A stretch of DNA of 64,000 nucleotides from Actinomadura macrotermitis. Its GTDB lineage: Bacteria > Actinomycetota > Actinomycetes > Streptosporangiales > Streptosporangiaceae. Positions 58,209 through 64,000 of the stretch are shown here, piece by piece. The DNA lies in contig NZ_WEGH01000003.1 of the NCBI RefSeq assembly GCF_009604375.1, positions 1,302,001 through 1,366,000 of the forward strand, read 5' to 3'. Under the pieces are notes generated by a model, which worked only from the letters and a program-made list of their open reading frames with translations, was not told the DNA's origin and did not search any database. The translations under genes and the position numbers were made by a program. Position 1 is the first letter of the stretch. Each line of letters begins with the position of its first letter.

Positions 58209-59975
58209 TCAGCGGACGGGCAGGGCGACCCAGCTGGGGTGGGCGGGGTCGTGCCAGATCTTCAGGGCGCCGGATCTGCCCAGCTGGGGCAGGTTGGGGA
58301 ACAGGTGCGGGAAGTCGCCGGTCTGGATGGACACCCGCAGCCTGTGGCCGGGGGCGAGGGTGCCGGCGAAGCCGTAGATCTCCACGTCGACCGGGACGGG
58401 GACGCCCGGCTTCATCGCGGCGCCGGACTTCCTGGTGTACGGGTGGTACGGCTGGATGATCATGCCGTTGCGGCGGACGGTCCGCTTCTCGTCCAGGGCG
58501 CGCAGGGAGGCGACCTGCCAGCCGGCCGACAGCTGGGTGACCTTGCCGTCCGGGGCGACGTCCTCCAGGCGGACGGCGAGCTGGCCGTCGCGGGCGGCCG
58601 AGCTCACCCACAGGTGCGCGTTGACGGCGCCGGTCAGGCTGAGGGGCTTGGTGACCGGCAGGTCGTAGACGATGCCCTGCCTGTCGTTGTCGCGCTGGTC
58701 GGTGGCGCACGACAGGCCGAGCAGGGCGCCGACGCCGATCGTCCACTGGACGGCCGAGCGGCTGCACAGGCCCGCGAACGGGGCGAAGGGGACGGTGTCC
58801 GGTTTCCCGGCCGAGGCGGTCCAGGACAGGGAGCGGCGGTCGCCCAGGTACAGCTTGCGGTAGGTGACGGCGGGCGGCCAGGTGGCGGAGGTGCGCCAGG
58901 CGCCCGGGCCCTGCTCGTAGTAGGTGACCGGCGCGATGGGCCGGCCGGTGTCCTTGAGGCCCTTGACGTGCTGGTCGAACCAGCGCAGGGCCAGCTCGGG
59001 CAGCGTCATGCCGGGCGGCGTCTGGGCGTTCGGCAGCGGCAGGCCGAGCGCGGGCGCGGCGCCGTCGATGTGGTACCAGGGCCCGTAGACGAAGCGGGAC
59101 GGCACCCCGCGCGCGGCGAGCCGCTGGTAGAGCAGCGGCTCGCTGCGCTGGAAGATGTCGAACTGGCCGCCGACCAGGAAGGTCGGCACGTTCACCTTGT
59201 CGATGACCTCCAGCGGCGAGCGCAGCCGGTAGAAGGAGGAGTCGAACGCCTTGTCCCCGCCGGTGAGGGCGTTCAGGATCATCCTGATCTCGAAGTCGGG
59301 GATGTTGCCCAGGTGCCGGCGCAGCACCTGCTCCGCCTTCTTGGGGTCCTTGCCGGCGTAGGTGGGCGGCAGCAGGCCGAGGGCGCCGACGCCGGTCATC
59401 CACAGCGGCACGAACGCCAGGCCGAGCTGGCCGCCGGTGCCGACGACGTCGCGGTAGGCGTCGCCCATCGGCACCACCGGGAAGATCGCCTTCAGCCCGC
59501 GCGGGTGCTGCGCGGCGGTGAACAGCTGGTTGATCGCGCCGTAGGAGGCGCCCATGAGGCCGACGCGGCCGTCGCTCCAGGACCGGGCGCGCGAGGACGC
59601 CCACTCCACCAGCTCCTTGCCGTCCTTCTGCTCGCGCGCCCCGAACGCGTCCCAGGCGCCGGGCGAGCCGCCGGTGCCGCGCACGTCCGCGACGACCTGC
59701 ACGTACCCGTGCCGGACGAGGAAGTCGGCCTGCATCGAGGCGCCCGGGACCGACTTGTTGTAGGGGGTCTGGCTGACCACGACGGGGAAGCGGCCGGCCG
59801 CCGCCTTGCCGCCGCGGGCGGGGCGGTAGACGTCCACGACCAGCTCGGCGCCGTCGCTCATCCGGACCATGACGTCCTTCTGCACGACCACGTCGTAGGC
59901 GGCGGGCGCGGCCTGCGCCCGGGCCGGTGCGAGGACGCCCGCGGCCAGCAGGGCCGCGGCGGCGAGACGTCTCAT
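58209..59975 (-). CDS. secreted CocE/NonD family hydrolase (X-Pro dipeptidyl-peptidase type)
   Basis: This 588-residue secreted alpha/beta hydrolase has a signal peptide (MRRLAAAALLAAGVLAPARAQA). The CocE/NonD opening follows: VVVQKDVMVRMSDGAELVVDVYRP (in parts). The nucleophile elbow is VGLMGASYGA, the acid is in FLVGGQFDIF, and the histidine region is YGPWYHIDG. The C-terminal jelly-roll (PLSLTGAVNAHLWVSSAARDGQL, HRLRVSIQTGDFPHLFPN) is typical. It hydrolyses esters or peptides with a free end outside the cell; the substrate is unknown. AGGAG precedes the ATG, and a TetR-type palindrome lies 37 bp upstream. Confidence 0.92.
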   Translation of the reverse strand: MRRLAAAALLAAGVLAPARAQAAPAAYDVVVQKDVMVRMSDGAELVVDVYRPARGGKAAAGRFPVVVSQTPYNKSVPGASMQADFLVRHGYVQVVADVRGTGGSPGAWDAFGAREQKDGKELVEWASSRARSWSDGRVGLMGASYGAINQLFTAAQHPRGLKAIFPVVPMGDAYRDVVGTGGQLGLAFVPLWMTGVGALGLLPPTYAGKDPKKAEQVLRRHLGNIPDFEIRMILNALTGGDKAFDSSFYRLRSPLEVIDKVNVPTFLVGGQFDIFQRSEPLLYQRLAARGVPSRFVYGPWYHIDGAAPALGLPLPNAQTPPGMTLPELALRWFDQHVKGLKDTGRPIAPVTYYEQGPGAWRTSATWPPAVTYRKLYLGDRRSLSWTASAGKPDTVPFAPFAGLCSRSAVQWTIGVGALLGLSCATDQRDNDRQGIVYDLPVTKPLSLTGAVNAHLWVSSAARDGQLAVRLEDVAPDGKVTQLSAGWQVASLRALDEKRTVRRNGMIIQPYHPYTRKSGAAMKPGVPVPVDVEIYGFAGTLAPGHRLRVSIQTGDFPHLFPNLPQLGRSGALKIWHDPAHPSWVALPVR

Positions 59976-60011
59976 GGGGTCTCCTGGGGGAAGGGAGGCT
60001 GAGCGCGATCA

Positions 60012-60031
60012 GTGTAAGTGATTACTTGCAC
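60012..60031. promoter_or_regulatory. TetR-like palindrome upstream of the CocE-type hydrolase gene
   Basis: GTGTAAGT-GATT-ACTTGCAC is a 20-bp palindrome with one mismatch (7 of 8 base pairs), 37 bp upstream of the hydrolase start. The form GTAAGT-N4-ACTT is usual for TetR-family operators. No TetR gene is adjacent, so the regulator would be elsewhere. Confidence 0.5.
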
Positions 60032-60125
60032 CGTGGTCACTCGGCCGGGTGCACGATTTCCCCGGAGATGTGCTGACGCCCGGCCGGCGGCGACGCGTCG
60101 GAACGCGTCGCCGCCGGCCGCCGGA

Positions 60126-60599
60126 TCAGGTGGGCCGCTGCGTGAGCAGGAACACCGGCGACAGGCCGTAGTGCTGGGTCTCCAGCCGGGCCTCGAGGAC
60201 CGTGTTGCTGGTCCAGCCGCTGTAGGAATTGACGCCGGTCGGCATCAGGGTCCATTCGAGCCGGACGGTGATGCCGTTCCAGGCCGGGAAATTGCAGTCC
60301 CGGGTGACGTATTCGGCGGACCCCTTCGCCGTCCCCCAAAGCCCCAGGTTCGCGCTCACCGACCACCAGGCGCCATCGCTCAGGCGGCCGACCGTCGTCG
60401 GCGGCCGCTGCACCCAAGCGGCGCGCGTGCCCCCGGGGTCGGCCGCCGACAGGTCGAGCACGCATCCCAGCTCGTTCTTGAACTTCGCGTTCATGACGCG
60501 CGTGCTCGCCTGCGCCGTCCCCGTGGCGGCGCCCGTGGCGAGAACCGCCGCGGTGGCCACGCCGATCGCGGCCGTCCGCCGCTTCCATCCGATTGCCAT
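60126..60599 (-). CDS. secreted aegerolysin/ET79-like protein (putative)
   Basis: This 157-residue exported protein has a signal peptide (AAIGVATAAVLATGAATGTAQA, in parts) and one mature cysteine pair (ELGCVLDLS, TRDCNFPAW). WWSVSANLGLWGTAKGSAEYV and LEWTLMPTGVNSYSGWTSN resemble the GTEGxVxY and W-x-x-P-x-x-GxN-x-Y patterns of aegerolysin-fold proteins such as the ET79 crystal protein. Those bind membrane lipids and some act with partners as pores. No partner gene was found nearby. AAGGGGG lies six bases before the ATG. The family call is by eye. Confidence 0.55.
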   Translation of the reverse strand: MAIGWKRRTAAIGVATAAVLATGAATGTAQASTRVMNAKFKNELGCVLDLSAADPGGTRAAWVQRPPTTVGRLSDGAWWSVSANLGLWGTAKGSAEYVTRDCNFPAWNGITVRLEWTLMPTGVNSYSGWTSNTVLEARLETQHYGLSPVFLLTQRPT

Positions 60600-60726
60600 T
60601 CTCGGCCCCCTTGCTTTCTGCCCCCCGGCGTTTCAGCAACGGGGAAAACGTTAGGCGGGGGCCGCCCTGCGGCGGCAGGGAGCGGCGTCCTGTCGTGTCC
60701 GGGACCGGCGTCCCAGGGCCCGGTGC

Positions 60727-61371
60727 TCAGATCAGGTCGGCGTCGTGGGCGAGGAGGGCCAGCTGGGTGCGGTTGTTCAGGGCCAGCTTGGCCAGGATGC
60801 GCGAGACGTGGGACTTCACCGTCGGGACGCTCATGCCGAGGGTGCCCGCGATCTCGGCGTTGCCCTCGCCGCGCGCCACGGCCAGGGCGACCTCGTGTTC
60901 GCGCGGGGTGAGGGCCGCCAGGGCGTCCACGGCGCGGCGGTAGGCGTCGGCGCGGGTGGTGACGCTCTCCATCAGGCGGCGGGTGATCTGCGGCGACAGC
61001 ATCGGCTCGCCCGCCGCCACCCGGTGGATCGCCGCGACGATCCGGGCGGGCGGCGAGTCCTTCAGCAGGAACCCGCCCGCGCCCGCGCGCAGCGCCGCCA
61101 CGACGTTGTCGTCGGTGTCGAAGGTCGTCAGCACGATCACCTCGGGCGGGCGGGGTAGCCGGCGCAGCCGGCGGGTCGCCTCGATGCCGCCGACCCGGGG
61201 CATCCGCAGGTCCATCAGGACGACGTCGGGGAAGTGGGCCGCCACGGCGTCCGGCACCTCGGCGCCGTCGCACGCCTCGGCGACGACGGCGATGCCCTCG
61301 GCGCCGTCCAGCATCATCGCCAGCGCGGACCGGACGAGGGCGTCGTCGTCCACCAGCAGGACCCGGGTCAC
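60727..61371 (-). CDS. NarL/LuxR-type response regulator
   Basis: This 214-residue response regulator has a receiver domain at about 1-120 with acidic pocket VLLVDDD, the phosphoacceptor in DVVLMDLRMP and the K-x-x pair in GFLLKDSPPARI. The LuxR helix-turn-helix is at the C-terminus: ALTPREHEVALAVARGEGNAEIAGTLGMSVPTVKSHVSRIL (in segments). GTG at 61371 overlaps the kinase stop codon and gives the usual VTRVLLVDDD opening; GTG at 61380 is an alternative. It is the partner of the kinase just upstream. Confidence 0.93.
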   Translation of the reverse strand: MTRVLLVDDDALVRSALAMMLDGAEGIAVVAEACDGAEVPDAVAAHFPDVVLMDLRMPRVGGIEATRRLRRLPRPPEVIVLTTFDTDDNVVAALRAGAGGFLLKDSPPARIVAAIHRVAAGEPMLSPQITRRLMESVTTRADAYRRAVDALAALTPREHEVALAVARGEGNAEIAGTLGMSVPTVKSHVSRILAKLALNNRTQLALLAHDADLI

Positions 61372-62513
61372 GGTGCGCACTCGGGGAAGGGTAGCCAGGC
61401 CCGCAGGCCGAAGCCGCCCGGGGTCGCCCCATGGTCGAGCGCGCCGCCCGCGAGGCGGACCCGCTCGGTGAGGCCGATCAGGCCGGTGCCCGAGCCGGGG
61501 ATGGGCGAGGCGGTGTCAGCGGGCCCGGGTCCCAGGGGGTTGCTCAGCTCGACCGTCAGCCGGCCGCCGGGCTCGCCGTCCAGGACGATCCGGACCCGGC
61601 TGCCCGGCGCGTGCTTGCGGGCGTTGGTCAGCCCCTCCTGCACGACCCGGTAGACCGTGCGGGACAGCGTCGGCGGCAGCGTCCCGGTGCCGGCCGTCCG
61701 GTCGGTGAAGGCGACCGGCGTCCCGGCGTCCTCGGCCTCGGCCAGCAGCCGCGGCAGGTCGGCGAGGACGGGCTGGGGCGCGGCGTCCTCGGCGTCGTCG
61801 GCGCGCAGCACGGTGAGCACGTCGCGCAGCTCGCCGAGGGCCTGGTGCGCGCTGGAGCGGATCACCCCGGCGGCCCGGGCGAGCTTCTCGGGCGACGCGT
61901 CGGGCCGGTACTCCAGCGCCCCGGCGTAGGTGGCGAGCAGGGAGAGCCGGTGCGCGAGGACGTCGTGCATCTCGCGGGCGATCCGGGCGCGCTCCAGCGC
62001 GCGGGCCTCGGCGACGCGGCGGTCCCGGTCGGCCTCGGCGCGCTCGGCGCGGTCGCGCAGCGACGCGATGAGGGCGCGCCGCGCCTGGATCAGCGCGCCC
62101 CACCCGATGAGCGCGGCGTGCGCGATGGCCACCAGCAGCAGCCACCAGCCGAACGGCAGCGGGATCGGCTGGACCAGCGGGCGCGCCGCGTGCGCGGCGA
62201 TCCCGGCGAGGCCGACCGCCACCGCGACGCGGACGCTCCGCACGCCCGCGACCTGCAGCGTCCCGACGGTCGAGGCGGGCGTGGCGGAGGGCGACAGGAC
62301 CGCCAGCACGTCCAGCACGAGCGTCACCGCGACCGGGCGGCGGACCAGCAGCGGCAGCAGCGCCCAGGACGCCAGGCCGGCCGCGGCGTCCAGCAGCAGC
62401 AGGTCGTGCCGCCCCCAGAGCGTCAGCGCGATCGGGACGCCGACGGCCGCCATCAGCACGGTCGTGCCGCGCGCCCGCGGGGTGCCGGAGGTACAGGCCG
62501 GGGAGAGGTTCAC
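61368..62513 (-). CDS. sensor histidine kinase (DesK/NarX-type, HisKA_3)
   Basis: This 381-residue membrane kinase has four to five transmembrane helices in the first 150 residues (TTVLMAAVGVPIALTLW; LPFGWWLLLVAIAHAALIGWG), then a coiled stretch. The phosphorylated histidine is in ARIAREMHDVLAHRLSLL, followed by the ATPase domain (VYRVVQEGLTNARKHAPG N-box; IPGSGTGLIGLTERV G-box). It is closely linked to the response regulator (four-base overlap). The GTG at 62513 has no good Shine-Dalgarno sequence. Signal unknown. Confidence 0.93.
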   Translation of the reverse strand: MNLSPACTSGTPRARGTTVLMAAVGVPIALTLWGRHDLLLLDAAAGLASWALLPLLVRRPVAVTLVLDVLAVLSPSATPASTVGTLQVAGVRSVRVAVAVGLAGIAAHAARPLVQPIPLPFGWWLLLVAIAHAALIGWGALIQARRALIASLRDRAERAEADRDRRVAEARALERARIAREMHDVLAHRLSLLATYAGALEYRPDASPEKLARAAGVIRSSAHQALGELRDVLTVLRADDAEDAAPQPVLADLPRLLAEAEDAGTPVAFTDRTAGTGTLPPTLSRTVYRVVQEGLTNARKHAPGSRVRIVLDGEPGGRLTVELSNPLGPGPADTASPIPGSGTGLIGLTERVRLAGGALDHGATPGGFGLRAWLPFPECAP

Positions 62514-62622
62514 GGGAGCGAGGCTACGGACGCCGCCGCGAGGGCGACAGCTACCAAAGTTGGAAGCCGCGGTATCCGTCGGCCGATGTGGCGGCGGGGC
62601 CGTGGCCCGCACTCTTGCGGGC

Positions 62623-62994
62623 ATGACGACTCTCACGCAGACCACGTCCTCCCGCGCGCTCACCGTCGCCGCCGCCGTCCTCGCCCCGGTGGCCCTGTGG
62701 ATCGCCGTCGTGCCGGTGGCGGGGATCGACCTCGAGGCCCAGGGGCGGCGGGTGGGCGTGGCGCCGGTGATCATCGGCAGCCTGCTCCCCGCGCTCGCCG
62801 CGTGGGCGCTGCTCGCGGTCCTGGAACGGCGCACCGGCCGCGCCCGGGCGATCTGGACCGCCGTCGCGGTGCTCGCCCTGGCGTTGTCGCTGGGCGGCCC
62901 GCTCGGCGCCGCGACGGCCGCCGCCGGCGCGGCGCTGGCCGCCATGCACCTGCTGGTCGGCGCGATCGTGATCCTCGGGCTGCGGCGCCGCTAA
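62623..62994 (+). CDS. DUF6069 family membrane protein
   Basis: This 123-residue protein has four transmembrane helices (LTVAAAVLAPVALWIAVVPV; VIIGSLLPALAAWALLAVL; IWTAVAVLALALSLGG; MHLLVGAIVILGL) with the family's GIDLEAQ and RRTGRARAIW features. It matches DUF6069, small membrane proteins of unknown function in actinomycetes. It is divergent from the histidine kinase and could be a target of its two-component system; that is a guess from position. Confidence 0.82.
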   Translation: MTTLTQTTSSRALTVAAAVLAPVALWIAVVPVAGIDLEAQGRRVGVAPVIIGSLLPALAAWALLAVLERRTGRARAIWTAVAVLALALSLGGPLGAATAAAGAALAAMHLLVGAIVILGLRRR

Positions 62995-63659
62995 CGGCGC
63001 AGCATCAGCTGCCGCATCATGGCCTTGGCCTGCTCCTGGAACTGGGCGGTGTCGTTGACCCGCGGGAACGGCTCGTCCGGCACCGGGACGCCGAGGAACG
63101 CGCAGAGCGGCTCCCAGCCCTGCGCGACCTCGAACACCAGCAGCCGGGACGGGTCGACGCCGGCCCGGACCTCCTCGGTGTGCCGTTCGAAGGCCTTGGC
63201 GAGCTCCTCGTCGGACAGGTCGGCGAACCCCGGCACCTCGGGCATGTTGGAGGTCATCTCGATGAACCTGGCGAGGTCGGTGCCGAGCAGGGCCGACAGG
63301 CCGGTCAGGGCGCGGCCCGGCAGCGTCCGGCCCCGGCGGTGGTGGGCCAGGATGGTCGCGCGCATGCTGGCCGCCCAGCGCCCGGGATCGCGGACGCTGA
63401 GGACGACCTTGGCGGCGGGGTAGTGCTCGGTCAGCTCGCGCCAGTAGGCCGCGGCCGGCCAGTCGACGCAGGACTCGTACCCGCCGAGCAGCCTGTCCCA
63501 GGGGACGGGCCGGCCCTTGGTCTTGGCGAGCCAGCCGCCGAGCTGTTCCTTTCGGACCGCCTCGGTCATGTGGTGGCACGGCCCGAACCCGAGCCGCTCG
63601 ATGGCCGCTTTGAGGGACAGCGTCCCGGTACGTCCGTAACCTGCGCCGATGATTTTCAC
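62991..63659 (-). CDS. sulfotransferase-family protein
   Basis: This 222-residue P-loop protein opens VKIIGAGYGRTGTLSLKAAIERLG with the PAPS/phosphate loop (GYGRTGT), then FGPCHHMTEAVRK, VVLSVRDPGRWAASMRATI (the RDP motif) and EVAQGWEPLCAFLGVPVPDEPFPRVND (in parts). It belongs to the sulfotransferase superfamily that includes the NAD-dependent-epimerase-linked and LPS-type enzymes; many have no known substrate. GTG at 63659 is taken because the P-loop begins there; longer starts add unconserved sequence. Confidence 0.85.
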   Translation of the reverse strand: MKIIGAGYGRTGTLSLKAAIERLGFGPCHHMTEAVRKEQLGGWLAKTKGRPVPWDRLLGGYESCVDWPAAAYWRELTEHYPAAKVVLSVRDPGRWAASMRATILAHHRRGRTLPGRALTGLSALLGTDLARFIEMTSNMPEVPGFADLSDEELAKAFERHTEEVRAGVDPSRLLVFEVAQGWEPLCAFLGVPVPDEPFPRVNDTAQFQEQAKAMMRQLMLRR

Positions 63660-63700
63660 GACGCGAACATCGCACCGGTCAGGGAAGCGGTCAAGCCCTG

Positions 63701-64000
63701 TCAGGCGGGGCCTTTCGTGCGGTCCGCCAGGGCGCCCTCCTCGCCGAACAGCCGGTTCTTCCACTCCTCGATCAGCGCGGTGTTGTCGTGGTCGTCGGGG
63801 TGGAAGCCGGGCCGGTTGTAGTCGCGGATGCGGCGGGCGACCTCGGGCTTCAGCCAGGGCGAGTGCCGCAGCCTGCGCAGGCTCTCGGCCAGGCGGGGGC
63901 CGTCGTAGGTGGCGCGGTCGAGCAGCATCGAGAAGATCGTGTTGCCGACAGTCGCGGCCAGGAACCCGGCGGTGGTGAACCGCATGACCCAGATGCGCAG
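63701..64000 (-). CDS. metal-dependent hydrolase C-terminus (partial)
   Basis: This is the C-terminal part of a protein that runs off the right edge. The visible translation (RIWVMRFTTAGFLAATVGNTIFSM, in parts) has one hydrophobic segment and the ending LKPEVARRIRDYNRPGFHPDDHDNTALIEEWKNRLFGEEGAL, seen in segments, that matches the end of the PF10118 predicted metal-dependent hydrolase family. The DYNRPGFHPDDHD block contains likely metal ligands. The catalytic N-terminal part lies outside the window. Confidence 0.8.
   Translation of the reverse strand: MRIWVMRFTTAGFLAATVGNTIFSMLLDRATYDGPRLAESLRRLRHSPWLKPEVARRIRDYNRPGFHPDDHDNTALIEEWKNRLFGEEGALADRTKGPA

Overview
The window is very GC-rich (about 70% or more), with GTG/TTG starts, short intergenic gaps and Shine-Dalgarno runs typical of Actinomycetota. 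The HTH-DUF5753/DUF397 pair, DUF3017, DUF6350, DUF6069, CGNR regulator, BMP-type nucleoside transporter and the trpS / 2H phosphoesterase / YihY cluster suggest a Streptosporangiales or Streptomyces-like chromosome, perhaps Thermomonosporaceae. The genus is an inference from gene content only. The window is cut at both ends inside minus-strand genes.

From 1 to about 43 kb is mostly core chromosome. It starts with a BMP-family ABC importer (ATPase and lipoprotein), an M20 amidohydrolase with a YbdK carboxylate-amine ligase, and a D-Ala-D-Ala carboxypeptidase. Next come trpS, a 2H phosphoesterase, YihY and a CorC-like CBS protein lacking its membrane domain, then galE-galK. An Hsp90-family ATPase is translationally coupled to a large TPR protein. 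Central metabolism follows: mdh, icd (with a GGTCTAGACC palindrome upstream), folD, purN-purH and sucC-sucD, most closed by strong hairpin terminators. Membrane and transport genes (DUF6350, LysE, TauE/SafE, MFS, a Fet-type ABC pair) and small regulators (CGNR, TetR) complete this part.

From about 43.2 to 54.2 kb the character changes to an accessory island. It carries an HTH-DUF5753/DUF397 pair, a decayed gene with an in-frame tandem duplication, an IS5-family element read through a frameshift, and a hemopexin-repeat protein with an apparent N-terminal frameshift. It also holds a cold-shock protein, a methyltransferase tail, an IS5 remnant fused to an acetyltransferase fragment, a DUF222-HNH (13E12-like) endonuclease, and an array of tandem repeats of about 303-311 bp. 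A segment of about 190 bp (DUF397 tail plus the 3' end of a convergent CxxC-protein gene) occurs near both ends of the island in the same orientation about 9.3 kb apart, so the interval looks duplicated and could in principle recombine out.

From 54.2 to 64 kb are mainly regulators and small enzymes: a MarR regulator behind a duplicated 20-bp site, DinB, VOC, a LuxR regulator divergent from a hemerythrin protein, a secreted CocE-type hydrolase behind a TetR-like palindrome, a secreted aegerolysin-like protein, a two-component system, a sulfotransferase-like protein and a truncated metal-dependent hydrolase. No rRNA, tRNA or CRISPR array was found.
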